Source: Chrysemys picta bellii (Eukaryota; Chordata; Testudines; Emydidae). Taken from it: DNA of 64,000 bases. This document shows, one piece after another, positions 45,555 to 57,872 of this stretch. The notes under the pieces are model-generated. The model ran no database searches. It worked only from the letters and a program-made list of their open reading frames with translations, and had not been told where the DNA came from. The stretch is from NCBI RefSeq assembly GCF_011386835.1, contig NC_088797.1:41522576-41586575 (forward strand), read 5' to 3'. Both the position numbers and the translations under genes were made by a program. The first letter of the stretch is position 1; each line of letters starts with the position of its first letter.

Positions 45555-48504
45555 GACTACGTACTTTTTCTTCACCTTGTCCCTCTGGATGCCATTTCTT
45601 TCTAATATAGCACCTTTGATTCTAAAGATGCAGAGTGATAAAATGCAAAGTAACAAGTCCTTTTCAAGAGTAAAAAATAAAAATTAAAAAAAACACATAC
45701 CCTTCATATTGTGGCCCAGTGACCCCTCAGAGATGTGTTGTAATGAGGTGTAGATTTCAGAAATAAGTTTAGAGATTTTCAAACTCTCAGCCCCTCCAAT
45801 TTATGCTTTGATCTTAATAAGTGGCATAGGTCACTGCATAGGTGCAAGGTTCACTGTAAGCCAGTTTACAAAAAACATTAAATATTTGTTTTAGTAGCAT
45901 TTCCTTGTTTTCATGAATAAGGATGTTATGACCAGGGAAAGAAGCAATCAGAATATTGAGATTAAGGAGGTTTTATTAATGAGGGAAAATACTTCTATTG
46001 TTATTTGCATTGCGGTAGAGTTTTAAGATGACAATCAGGACTGCAGTCCTTTTGTGCTCGGCTCTGTACAGTGTGGTCCCCACCCCAAAGGGTGTGCAAT
46101 CTAATTTAAGATGAGCCTCCACAAGCCACTTTAACAAACAGGCTTGACGACCACACAGTCTAAGAAAACAGATCCTATAATAGAGCAAATATCATAAACG
46201 TGATTGGGACAGGAGGAAAAAGGCTGGAAGGAATTAAAAAAGGGGAAAATGCTATAGAAGATGCTTCTTGTGAGCACATTTGTGCATTGGCCTTGGATCC
46301 AACAACTTTTTACCAAAATACAACATAGTGAACATTCCTTATTATGTTAATTTATGGCCAAATTTTGGAGTTCTAAGCCAAGAAAAATCCCCATTCACTT
46401 CACCAGCAGTTTTGCCTGAATAGAGGCTGAGTAAGGCTGCAGTCCGTGAAGAAAATAATGGGATGATAGAAAAATTGAACAGAGGCTGCAGAATTATATT
46501 ACTCCACTGTTTGAATGAAAGGCACAAAAATCCTCTGATTCAATTGGTATTTTTATACATCACTTCCTCCTGCATTGGGAAATTTGAATTAATGCTCAGG
46601 CACCTCTGAGCTACCAAGCAGAATATAATACATGTTTCATGAGGCCTATTCATCTTTAAGGGATTTCATAAAAGTTATAACAAGCTCTTTCAGCACATGG
46701 TCAATTCCATATTTTGATCATTTGAAGCCAAATACACAGCGTGTGTTGTATTTCTATATTTTTAGGGGGGGGGGAAATAATAGCTAAAAACATAAGGGCA
46801 TATTTTCTCCCAATGATATTCAATTCTGCATACTCTGTAATAAGCTACTAGTAATTGCAAACCAATAAGAAGGAAAAAAAATAATGGCATGACATAAGAG
46901 TACATACTATCATTACCTACTGATAGAGGAAAAGATAACAGCCAGACCTTAAAGCCAGGCTTCATGGAAAAAATGCTATTCTGTGCACGCTTCTTTGGTA
47001 ACACATTCTCCACACCCCCACACCTTCACCAAGAACAGCCCTCCCCACCCACACCCCGCTAAATAAAACTGTATTGGGAAATTATCCCTTTTTTTTTTTT
47101 GCCAAACAAATACAGAAACACCAGCACAAGAACAGCTGCTTCTGTTTCATGTTTCACATATGTGGGTAACTGGGGATCTGTCCTCTTGCCCTTGTGCCTT
47201 TTTGGGGGGGGGGGGTGCTAGTTATGATCATTTTTATCTTCCTGGATGGCAAACATCTGTGGCTTAAAACGAAGAGTCAGCCTTGATACACACAATGAAA
47301 TTTCCTTCATTCCATAGGTAGCCTAGCATCACACAGCACTATTATCCTTCTTTCTTTTTTTCCCTCATGGATGTTTAGAATATTTTTTAAATGGTGCTCT
47401 TTACAAATAAATCCAAATGCCAGGCTCCTGCTAATGAATGACTTGTGGATTTCCCTTTTAAAAAGCTAGATGGGATCGCTACAGACCAACACTTTTCTAT
47501 CCATATTATGCAAAAGCCATAGTTAGAGAGGACATGTGTATGATTAAAATAACATGCCTTACTATGAACCAATTACTCCAGAGGAGCCAACAACTGCTTA
47601 TAGACTCCAGAGATTGTCAACACAAGAAGTTCAAAAATGAGATACTGATAAAACTCTATAAACACACTAATGGAGGTGTTTGAGGCAAGGACAATTTAAT
47701 GATGGATAAATTTGGTCTATCCATCTCCTTGCTTAATTATTTTATATTACCAACTAACTTTTTATTCATATCTGGGTAGAGATGTTAATGGAAACCTTGT
47801 TGGTTCAAAAGTTTAGGAAAAACAAAGCTTAACCCCACAATAATTAAAAGTCACAGGAATAACACCAGAGGAATTAAATTAGGCCTTAGGGGTAAAATAG
47901 CTGGAGTCTTTCTGAAAAGAGGGGTATAATATTTCCCACTAGTGGTGCTGGTGAGCAACTGGAATTGGTCTTATGCATCACAGACTTTTGGACTTGCTAA
48001 CTTTCGCCATAAGGTTACAGCTAAGTATTAGAATAAAAAGCACTTATTGCACAACACTCCATTTACTTTCTCTGTGGATCAAGAAGGAATCTCTCATTTT
48101 ATTTATATCTTATGTTGGATATCTGAAAAGTCAATACATGTTAAAGCTGCTAAAAAATGGAAACTTCTTCCAACTTTTTTGAAAATTTCAAAATTGTTTC
48201 CATTATGCAGGTTTCAAACATGGAATGATTTTTCAAAAATGTTACTAATTTTTTTGAATGTTCAGAAGTCTCGGGTGGGTTTTTCTCCCTCTTTCTTTTA
48301 CCACTAATTGCTATCAAATTAATTACTGTTATGTTCAGTGGTGCTTTTTCTTTCATTTTTTCTTTTTGAAATGTTTCCTTTTGTTGGTCTGTCATTTTTT
48401 CCATAACTTTTTCAACTTTGAAAAGTGTATAGAGTGGCAAATAGAAACATGAAACTCTTGAAAAACTAAGTGCGGCAGAGTTAAAGTTCTCTTACCCCAA
48501 TAGT
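45553..48504. other. AT-rich non-coding interval
   Basis: No gene. 46045-46115 ('ggctctgtacagtgtggtcc', 'ccaaagggtgtgcaatctaa') looks like a fragment of a dispersed LINE-tail repeat. 48120-48440 is rich in 'tttttgaaaatttc' blocks and may be a degraded AT-rich MITE. G and T runs occur at 46766-46775, 47090-47101 and 47203-47214. Confidence 0.3.
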
Positions 48505-48800
48505 GGCCTTAGATTATCATGTCCTAACTACTGCAATCTACTCCTGTTTGGCCTTTAAAAAAAAAAAATCATATCTTGCCAGCCCTTAAGTGTAATCAAA
48601 ACATTGCTGCAAAAATTATCTTCTGGCTCATCACTTGGAATATATCACCCCTCTCTTTTCATTGTTCGTTTTCATTTTAAAAGTTCTTCATGGTCTCTTC
48701 CCACTCCATCAATTATCTCTAATACAGAGATGAAGCCTCCTGCCTCTGCTGTACCAATGACATTGCCCTGAACTGTCCACTTGTCAAACTTTTGGTCAAG
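48505..48800 (+). mobile_element. L2 LINE fragment (end of ORF2)
   Basis: 'tcctaactactgcaatctac' then 'aacattgctgcaaaaattat' and 'catcacttggaatatatcac' and 'gttcttcatggtctc' are, in order, the L2 C-terminal landmarks LDYCN, NAAA-like, HITP-like and ALHGL-like. It is heavily mutated with no open frame. Confidence 0.7.
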
Positions 48801-50044
48801 CACCATTATGTCAATAGAAGCGGCTCCCTGTAACAATCCAAAAACGCAATACTATTTCCTCCCCAAAACCCACCTGGTGTCATAATGCCTACAAACCATT
48901 TGGCAATATATTTACACAGCACTACTGTAGTACGTATAATCACACTAAACATAAAACCTAAACTCAACCTCGGCTAGGTAAATTGCATGTAATGCTGGTT
49001 CTGGAATAAAGTCTATTTGTGTTATTTGTAAATGGAAGAAGAAAGTTTTGCAAAAGTTAGAAGAAAACCCCCAAATCCTGACATTTAGTACCACTACAAA
49101 ACACTTCCTCCCTATACATTTTAAACTCTATGTGCCTAACCCAAAGCCCACTGAAGTCAACAGGAATCTTTGCACTGACTTTAGTGGGCTTTGGATCAGT
49201 CCCTATATTTGCATTTGTTAGTTTTCAGGATGGCTGTTTTGGGTATTTGGGGGATTGCATGTGTAGAGAACTACCCAAGATTTACCACGAGCTATAATCT
49301 CATTCACTTTGGTCACATCAGAGTGTATGTTTTATTTTCACCTTATATCATCATAAAGTGCATTGACAGGTAGAAATTTATGTAGTCTTAACAGAAAGTA
49401 GGAGAAGAAAAAAGAAATACAGTTTGCTGTTGGAAGTTATGTCTGGGCCCACTGGGCACAGATTTCGTTTCCATTTCAGTACAATATCTCAAGCTGGATT
49501 GACAGCAGAAGTATTTACAGAGGTGAATCACACGTCTCCAGCATGACAGAATGCTATTTCCCAGAGGCCAGAGGGATGGTGGCAGTGTAAAGAATTCCCC
49601 ACGGACAGAGAACAAGTCGAGTCACACCCATCTCTGGAGGTGGGCAGGCACACAAGATTAGAAAAATGGAATGAGCACGTGAAGAACGAGGGTCAGGCAG
49701 ATCAAGGGGAATGTGTATAAAATCAGAGAAGCTGGTAAACTGGAGAAGGAAGATGATTTGCATTAATTGTGAGCTATAGTTTCCTATTTCTGTTTTCATT
49801 CGCTTGCCCACCATCCAATTCATACTTAATGAATGTGAATGCTGGTGAATGTGGTTTTATAAGCAGGAAAATCTTGTTTATTGCCACCAGTTTAAAAGAA
49901 CAACTTGGAATTATTTCCTATCACATTATGCACCTACCATTCTAATTTAACCTCAGAGAATAGGTCTGACCAGAGAGAGCAAAAATAAGTACATTAATTC
50001 AGAGTATGTGGAATACTCTCCTTTTTTCTTTTTCCGTTTAACAG
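48801..50044. other. Non-coding interval
   Basis: 49140-49203 is a short dispersed palindrome ('ccaaagcccactgaagtcaa' against 'gactttagtgggctttgg'). Nothing else is supported. A long pyrimidine tract leads up to 50044. Confidence 0.35.
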
Positions 50045-50137
50045 TTTTGGGCAACTCTTCCCAACAAACAGTTTTCCGGCTGGCTCTCTGGCAAATCCCA
50101 GATGAAGTACCTGTGTGCCAGACATCAGCAGTTCTAT
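50045..50137 (+). other. Isolated exon-like block
   Basis: A very strong acceptor (ctttttccgtttaacag) and a strong donor (TTCTAT|gtaagc) enclose 93 bases. Two frames are open through it: one reads FWATLPNKQFSGW and onward in phase 0, the other LGNSSQQTVFRLALWQ. No neighbouring exon was found. It may be a real exon of a transcript whose other parts lie outside the window, or a pseudo-exon. Confidence 0.2.
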
Positions 50138-50386
50138 GTAAGCTACCACTTCATCTTCAGTACATGGCTTGTGCCAGTTGCTTGGCTGGAAATCATTACA
50201 GAGGAACAAAACTATATTTCTTCTTTTCCTCCTTCACTTTTTAAAAGCCAATGCACTTAATGATGTTGAAAATTCACTGCAATGTAAAAACCTCACGGCA
50301 GACAGTTTTTCCTTTCACTCTGTTTTATATTCTTGTGCTTTTAATAATGGCAGTGAAGAGAAGAATCTATCTACTAGAGATGACAG
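50138..50386. other. Non-coding interval
   Basis: No feature supported. Confidence 0.3.
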
Positions 50387-50835
50387 GTTTCAGAGTGGTA
50401 GCCGTGTTAGTCTGTATCAGCAAAAACAACGAGGAGTCCTTGTGGTACCTTAGAGACTAACACATTTATTTGGGCATAAGCTTTCTTGGGCTAGAACCCA
50501 CTTCATCAGATCCATGGAGTGAAAAATATAGGAGCAGGTATAAATATATGAAAAGATGGGAGTTGCCTTACCAAGTGTGAGGTCAGTCTAACGAGACAAT
50601 TCAATTAACAGCAAGATACCAAGGGAGGAAAAATAACAGTTTCAAACAGTTGACAAGAAGGTGTGAGTAACAGCAAGGGGAAATTAGTACTGGGGAAATT
50701 AGGTTTTGTAATGACCCACAAAAAACTTCAAAAACAGACTCCAATGTGAAACTGCAGAATTGGAATTAATTTGCAAACTGGACACCATCAGTATTTGTAC
50801 CTGCTCCTGTATTTTCCACTCCAGATGAGGCACTG
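50387..50835 (-). mobile_element. Penelope-like retroelement 3' fragment
   Basis: The plus strand begins 'caggtttcagagtggtagcc' and 'gtgttagtctgtatcag'. It continues with 'ccttagagactaacacattt' and 'acccacttcatcagatcc'. Read in reverse this is the 3' region of a second Penelope-like subfamily common in turtle and other sauropsid genomes. The upstream end near 50720-50780 ('gactccaatgtgaaactgc', 'ttaatttgcaaactggacac') matches the expected order. No intact protein. Confidence 0.75.
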
Positions 50836-53439
50836 GATAGCTATCTTTTTAATAAGAGTTTCCTTTATCTAGAGATAGAAAAGTCCCCTTCATGGAGAGC
50901 ATCAAGCCTGAGTTTTAGATTTTGTAAAGTCAGTAGCAGACTCCACAGATTTCTGTAAGGTCTTAAATGAGAAAAGATCCCCTTTTGACTTTCAGTTTGA
51001 AGAAGGTTGCCTCTTGGGAATGATAGCAGCTCCCCCCAGAAATATCTGGGATGCTGTAGGTTTTGTTAACAAATGCCCAGAAATTCTAGAGTAAAAAGGC
51101 AGCTTTCATTTAAGCCTGACCCAATTTAACCCAGGCCATAGTGAACTGAGATTCAAGATATCACATCATGGGTACCAGTGCCGTGCAATTTAAACAAAGC
51201 CATGCTGAGTTGCACACTGAGACCCTCCTTGGAAATAGTGCTAAATGGCTTAGACCACGCTAAACTAGGATAAGTAGCTCTTGCACCTTTCAGATATATC
51301 TGCTGAACTGGATTCTGCAGGCCAAGATACAGGAGACTAATTAGATATGGAACAACCTGTCAACTGAGGGGAAAAAGAAAAGCAGAAAGCAGACTAATGG
51401 CAAGAAAATACACTTTAATGTAGGAGGAAATGAAGGTGTGGATAACAAATGGTTGGTGGTTTTAGAGAAAGAAGGGGAAATTAACATGAAGATTAAGAAT
51501 TAAGCCAAAGAAGTGGAAGCACCAAAAAAAAGTTGCTCAGAAAAGTCACTAGAACTCTATCAGGAAAATTAGATGAACAAGAATCATAGATTTGCATTTT
51601 TATAAACACTTTTAATTCAAATAAAACTCCAAAACACTTTGAGCTTTAGAAACTGGCTGCATGATGTACAAAGCTGAGCATTGCTTTGCTTACCACTGAA
51701 GCACCTTCACCCATTGGGGTAGAACACAGCAAGCATTCAATAATGCAAACTCTACAGTTTAAAGAGCAAGTAGTGCAGAATACTCACTAGGGGACCAGCT
51801 TAGGAAAGGAAAACAGAGGGCTAGATTGTGGTATTTAGAGTACAATTCTATGGAGGGAGCTGTGTAGAGACAAAACATGACAGGAGGAGCGCTACCAAGA
51901 TTGCACTTCAGGTCTGTGTGTATACCACCAGACTGCTCTGCTCTGGTGTGGCAGAGGGCCAGTGCAAAAGGGGATGGTGGGGCAGAATTCTAGCCATTTT
52001 TCTGGGGTCTTGCTCCCCAGGGGAGTAGAGGTCAATAGGCCATGCACCCCCAGAAGCAACTACTACTGTGAGAGAAACTTGCATAGTTATGTGGGGGAGA
52101 GGGATGAGAAAAACATCTTGTGCTCCCCTGAGTTCCTGTGTAAGAGCCTATTGACATCTGTCTCACTATAATTAATCCCTGTATCCCAGGCCAAATTCCA
52201 ACTTGGGTAACTGCCCCTCTTGTCATTTTCAAACAGCTTTCTTTAGTAACAACCATTGTACTTCAGATACAAACATAAGGAGGGAACGAAAATTCAAGTC
52301 ACAGCCCCTCACTCAAAAGCACAATGTTACAAGGCATTATACGACAATTGCAATTATCTCCGTATAATCAGAGCATTTTACAGCAAATCTAAGAAAAGGA
52401 GAGAAGAGATTCAAAATAATTAAAACTGGTAATAAGTTATTAAAATGGATTTTAAAAAGAAAAGTTTAACTTGCACCCTGCTCTATTAAAAACCCTATAG
52501 AATCTTTAACAACCCTAAAGTCCCAGGATCCAAGTTTCACAACTCATTCATCAGAACAGTGATCACTGAATATCTAATATGTTAGAGATAATAACACCAG
52601 TCACTCAATCACCAGCCTCACTTTCCACCGTAATCAGGATTTTCATTGGTGTATCATCTAATTACTAGACCTTCTGAACTTTGCTCCACGTGTGAGCACC
52701 ATCAAGAGACCATGTTCAACCCAGGCACTCCAGTCAGAGGAAAAACAGTATGCTTATACAGTATGACAAGGCAAAAACAAAACACAAACATCTGTCTTTA
52801 TGATAATCTCAATGTCATTTTCAATGGCTAGTATATGTTAAATAATAAACAAGACTGCTAAGATGGCAGAGAAAAGACATTAAAACATCATGGCAACATC
52901 TTGTAACCTTTTTGAAAATAATCAGCTTATATATTAATTTCACGCTTGATTCACACAAAAAAAATCAGTGTTTGAGTGACACGAACAGCAGGCTGAACAA
53001 GGGTAATTTTAAATATTGTACATATATTTGTGTAAGAAATACAGCAGGGGATACATTAACACTCTTTTGATCTATTATAAAAGGAACCCAGGAACTTGCC
53101 CCATCTTCAGCGCTCAAAAAAAAGAATGTACTTTTGTCATTTTAAACATCTATTAGGGAGTAAAACATAGTAGAGAATACCAACCTACACCACAGCACCA
53201 GACAGAACCACGGGGGAATAAGCCTTTTTTTAAATTAGTCACAGACCACATCTGTTTGATTTGCTACCCTTCAAAGGTAGCATATTGGTGAGGTATAACT
53301 AAATGCATGGAAGAACTTGTCTAAAGAGACCATGTCTAAAAAGCAATATGTACACAGTCAGAATATCACACAGCAATTTTTAAGGAAACATTACAGTGAA
53401 TAGCATTGTATTATATAGCCAAAAAGAATCATCACATTG
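50836..53439. other. AT-rich non-coding interval
   Basis: No gene or named repeat over about 2.6 kb. Short frames at 51828-52171 and 52032-52256 are without signature. Confidence 0.35.
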
Positions 53440-53665
53440 TGTGACACAGCGGATAGAGCATTGAACTGGACCCAGGAAACTTGAGTTCTATTACCAACTC
53501 TGGCAGTGGCAGGCTAGGTAACCTTGGGCAACTCCATTTGCCACTCTATGCCTCAGTCTCTCCCCTCCCATCTGTAAAACGGAGACAACAATAGTGAGCT
53601 CTTTTTTAAAGTGATTTGAGATTTACTGATGAAATAAGTAATACCTAGCTCTAATATTACACATC
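53440..53665 (+). mobile_element. MIR SINE
   Basis: A worn tRNA-like head 'gacacagcggatagagcatt' precedes the core 'ttgggcaactccatttgcca' and the 3' part 'ctcccatctgtaaaacgg'. It is one of the most complete MIR copies in the window. Confidence 0.85.
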
Positions 53666-54152
53666 ACCACACCTACCATTATCGTCTGTTTAAACCTAAT
53701 AGCATAGTATTAAAAAAACTCTTGACCTACTACAAATAAAACTGATTTGAAAGATTATTTAAATAATTATTTTTATATGATTTGAAAATAAAAGTTACCT
53801 TTGATACCAGTGAAGTAGGAAAAAACCCACAGACCTGATTTTCGATGCAGCTGTTCAAAATGCAGGCGTGTACATTTGGATTCCTAACTTGCGTATGCAA
53901 GGACCAGGATGGCAAATCAAACAACTGCATGCACAGAGGCAGCTACATTGTCCATAATTCATCTGAATAACTGTTCCCATATTTGCACCTGACCCATGAA
54001 ACTTGGCTGGCTAGCACATCTCCCTCTTCCCTGCCAAACATTGGAGACAGTCCATCTTTAAATATTTTAGAGTGCCAATCATCACAGAAATTTAAAACAA
54101 CAAAAGACAACACAAAATGAGTAGATGAAGAGTTGGCAGGGACTGTCTCTTA
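53666..54152. other. AT-rich non-coding interval
   Basis: No feature supported. Confidence 0.35.
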
Positions 54153-54425
54153 AGCCAGGTCTACACCACAAACTTCTGTCACCATAGCCATGTCAAGGGT
54201 TTGATTTGTAATTGACATATTTATGCTGCAAAGGCCTCTACTATAGACACAATTATACTTGCAAAACTACATTTCTGCTGATGTAGCTTGTTTTGCTTGG
54301 GTTGGCTGGAATAAACTATGCTGACAAGGACGACAGTTTTGCTGGTATAGGCTATATCCACACTAAGAGTGCTTTACTAAAATAGTGTACTGGACGGTAT
54401 AAGCACCCCTAATGTAGACCTGGCC
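54153..54425. mobile_element. Harbinger-type MITE with TTA target duplication
   Basis: The left end is agccaggtctacacc and the right end 'atgtagacctggcc', an inverted GGCCAGGTCTACA. It is flanked by TTA at 54150-54152 and 54426-54428, the 3-bp duplication expected of Harbinger elements. The interior has 'cttgttttgcttgggttgg', shared with 17985-18223. Confidence 0.8.
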
Positions 54426-54428
54426 TTA

Positions 54429-54515
54429 CTAAATGTATGTACAGCAGCTAGCACAACGGGTTCCTGATCATGGTCGGGGCCCCTAAGTGCTACTGTAATG
54501 AGCATCATCAATAAC
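54429..54515 (+). mobile_element. L2-like LINE 3' tail
   Basis: 'gtacagcagctagcacaac' followed by 'ggggcccctaagtgctactg' is the usual end of an L2-type LINE. Confidence 0.6.
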
Positions 54516-56634
54516 ATTGTGTGTCAAGAGAAAATAACTAAGAAAATATGTGAAAACTAAAAATAAAGCCTCAGCTTCCAGAGTCAAGGGCAATCAGCGT
54601 TAGCTGCACGCATTCTGCACCAGTCTGAGCTTTCAGGTGAACTTCAATGATACCCCCATGTAGAGTGCAATTTGACCTGGAGGAGAAAAAGACATGGAAG
54701 ATTGTTGCAAAGTCCAAATTAGAGAGAAATGGCTACAGCCTCTTTGAAAGCTGCACACAACCGAAGGCGCTCAGAGCACCAACGGGTCCACTAGGACTTG
54801 AGTCCAAAAAACAGTCCAGTAAAAGGCAGGTGAACACTCAGTTGTTTATGCAGATACAACCTCCACCCATTTCTTCAAATGCTTCCCAATACCAATGAGT
54901 GTCCCTCTGGTTTCTATGGACTGAGTTACAGCTTTTTAGCAAGAGGCTTGTGTAATTAGACACTGCAATCTAGATTCTACAAAGGGGAGACTCCAGTCCA
55001 AGCGTCTCCTCATCTCTCCCTTAACAGCTTACACAAATAGCAAGAAGAGTGACAAAGTGAAATTCCTTGAATTTCATAGATGAGGCACTTTGGAAAAGAA
55101 CAACAATTACAGTACATTACCCTCAGTGACACTGATGAGGAAGAAGTAACCCCAATAAACTCATTGCCTAGTCTGACAAAATCCCACAGGCAAATCAGCA
55201 GTACCTCCTGATTAATGTTATTTAAAGCTGTAACAGAATCAAATGGATACATTTCTGAAATAATGGATTCAACTCTTGATATAAATGCAAGTTTCAGTTC
55301 TGCAGTCAGGTATGGGAGCGAGAGAGAGAGACACACGGGGTGGAAGTCTATAGAATCCAGATATAGTTGGGGCATTAGCCCACTACATCTTAATGAACTT
55401 TCCTAAAAATGAGAGCCTCAATATTGTGTATTATCATGAGAAACACACAAAACTTTGTTTATGTGATAACATTTCAAATTCATCCATGTTCCTTTACAAA
55501 AATGTTGAATGAGATGAATTATTTTAAAAATTATGGCTCCATTTTCATAACTGAATTACAAAAAGAACTCTTTCAGTAGTAACAGTATTTCTTATTTAAG
55601 TCTTTTAATCTCCTATGGACATTTAAATGGCTGACTCCTTAAATATTATTGAGAACTGTTCATTTCAGGAACATATTGAAAAAACTGATGTTAGATACTT
55701 GAAATATAGGCAATTTTTGCTCCTTACCCTTTATAGCACCCATTAAAACCCTTCATTAAAGCAATACTGACAGACTACTGCTGTGAAAGAAAGCTTATGT
55801 CAATTAGTAGTAATGTTTAAAACACTGCACTTATTAAATAGTAATAAAGTTACTAACATGCTCTTCATGACCACATTTTTTCTCTTGTTTTAAACTGATA
55901 AAAATAAAGACAATGATTAGGATATGCAAAGTTTAGATTAAAATTAACTTTTACATGCATCTGTGAAAAGCAGCCAGACTAGAAATTCATCAACAAATAA
56001 TTTTGAATCCACCTGGAAACATTCACAGTGGTACCTCCTATTGAAAGTAAATGATATGAAATGGTGAATACCTATATTACACAAAATATAATATGTTTGA
56101 CAATATAGTGTTTACCCTTAGTTTTTCATACACATAACTACATAACTTTAAATTGGTATTTGCATGTTCTAGGTATTCTCTTTAGTTATTGTAGAGAAAT
56201 GTAGGTAATAGTGAAAATACTGTGGTATACTTACCTATTTACCTAAGGCAAAATTATCAAGTTTTTTTTTTTAAATGGTGACCACTAAGTCTGTTTATTT
56301 TTGCATAATAATTCATAATGGCACACTTTAGGAACAGAAAAAGATTACCCTGGACCAAAGGTTTAGTGTTGCCATGTTTGTATGTATGTTTAAGGTTCCA
56401 TAGTTTAAAAAAAAAAATAATCACAAAAAAACAGAGAAGACAAAAGTTAAGGCATTCGTAGTAACATTAATATGGTCACATTGCATGGATGTAATATTTT
56501 CTATTTGATATTTTTCTTAAATTTTTTCATCTTATATACTATTATCCATGCTGTTAAAGATATATAATAAAATACAAAATTACACACACCTAACAAGGGC
56601 ACATTAAAAACAGCCCAGTTAATGATGCTGCAAT
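54516..56634. other. AT-rich non-coding interval
   Basis: No gene. The frames at 54647-54898 (plus) and 55010-55375 (minus, 121 codons) have no domain, signal or splice context. (GA)n-like 'gagcgagagagagagagac' lies at about 55315-55332. A T run occurs at 56262-56272. Confidence 0.35.
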
Positions 56635-56842
56635 CAGGGCCGGCTCCAGGCGCCAGTTTGGGGCAGCCGCTCTGGAGAGGGGCGGCAGGTCCAGCTATTC
56701 GGCGGCAATTCGGCGGACAGTCCCTCACTCCCGCTCGGAGCGAAGGACCTCCCGCCGAATTGCCGCCGCAGATCGCGATCGCGGCTTTTTTTTTTTTTTT
56801 TTTTGGCTGCTTGGGGCGGCCAAAACCCTGGAGCAGGCCCTG
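56635..56842. mobile_element. hAT MITE, short
   Basis: The ends are CAGGGCCGGCTCCAGG and CCTGGAGCAGGCCCTG, inverse with one change. The exact 8-bp duplication gctgcaat lies at 56627-56634 and 56843-56850. The interior has repeated 'cggcggcaattcggcgg' type sequence and a T run of about 20 at 56786-56805. Same subfamily as 63851-64000. Confidence 0.95.
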
Positions 56843-56850
56843 GCTGCAAT

Positions 56851-57535
56851 ACATTGTGATATGGCTGTACTAACCCCACACTGAAGAAAGAGTTAAGGAG
56901 CTTCTCTGGGCCCCGACAGCATTGGTCCCACACCTGCAATGTGTGCACAAGCTGGAGGGGTGGTTAAAGAGGAACAGACTGAGTAGCACACTTGTTGGAG
57001 GCAGCCCATGGAAGTTAGCAGACCTACAGCTCCTGGGGCCCCTGACTATTGATGGTCTAACCTGACCTGCTGAGGAAAAAGGACTCTAAACATTGGCAAG
57101 GTCGGAGACTCCTTTGGTTTATTTTGTTTACATGTCTTTGCTTTACCCTCTTGCCTGGGAAGACTGCCTCGCTGCATTACTTCCTTCCAGCCACATCAGA
57201 CTACAAGGTGCAGGGCTCAGTCACCTACCTTTGGACTCAATCAGAATCTGTTGGAGACGGTGGGCTGAGTTCCCCTACTGACCCCCAATGGGGCTGGAGG
57301 CAAAAAGTCTATCAGGAACTCAAGATTAGGAAGACCCTATATCCCCAAAAAAAAGAGTCTCACCTCTCAGACTTTGGCTGAGAAAAACCTGAAGTCCCTT
57401 GCTGGGCAGTAAAACTAGTTATTGTTGGACTCTTTATGTACCCCAAAAAGGGTTTGTGGCCCTGCAAGAGGGAAGAGTCACAGAAGGTGACAGACCACTG
57501 CAGGGTCGGAGCAGCTATGAACAGGGAGCCTCATA
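56851..57535. other. Unassigned interval, perhaps an old retroelement remnant
   Basis: Less AT-rich than its surroundings, with no gene signature. Phrases such as 'gttattgttggactctttat' and 'gaccactgcagggtcggagc' resemble dispersed reptile repeats, but no ends or domains can be defined. Confidence 0.25.
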
Positions 57536-57872
57536 AGGACACAAGAACAGCCATACTGGGTCAGACCAAAGGTCCATCTAGCCCAGTATCCTGTCTTCTG
57601 ACAGTGGCCAATGCCAAGTGTCCCAGAGGGAATGAACAGAACAGGTAATCACCACCACTGATCTACCCCATCGCACATTCCCAGCTTCAGGCAAACAGAG
57701 GCTAGGGACACCATCCCTGTCCATCCTGGCTAATAGCCATTGATGGATCTATCCTCCATGAATTTATCTAGTTCTTTTTTTAACTCTGTTATAGTCTTGG
57801 CCTTCACAACATCCTCTGGCAAAGAGTTCCACAAGTTGACTGTGCACTGTCTGAAGAAATACTTCCTCAAGA
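57536..57872 (-). mobile_element. CR1 LINE 3' fragment
   Basis: The 3' end at 57536 ('agaacagccatactgggtca') is the same subfamily as at 25085. The minus-strand frame 57918-57730 gives the C-terminal [17 protein letters not shown] and FMEDRSINGY, a standard CR1 ORF2 ending. It is 5' truncated at about 57872. Confidence 0.9.

Noticed and set aside
55010..55375. 121-codon minus-strand frame
   Set aside because: Cys- and Ser-rich by chance; no context, and a GA-rich repeat lies in it.
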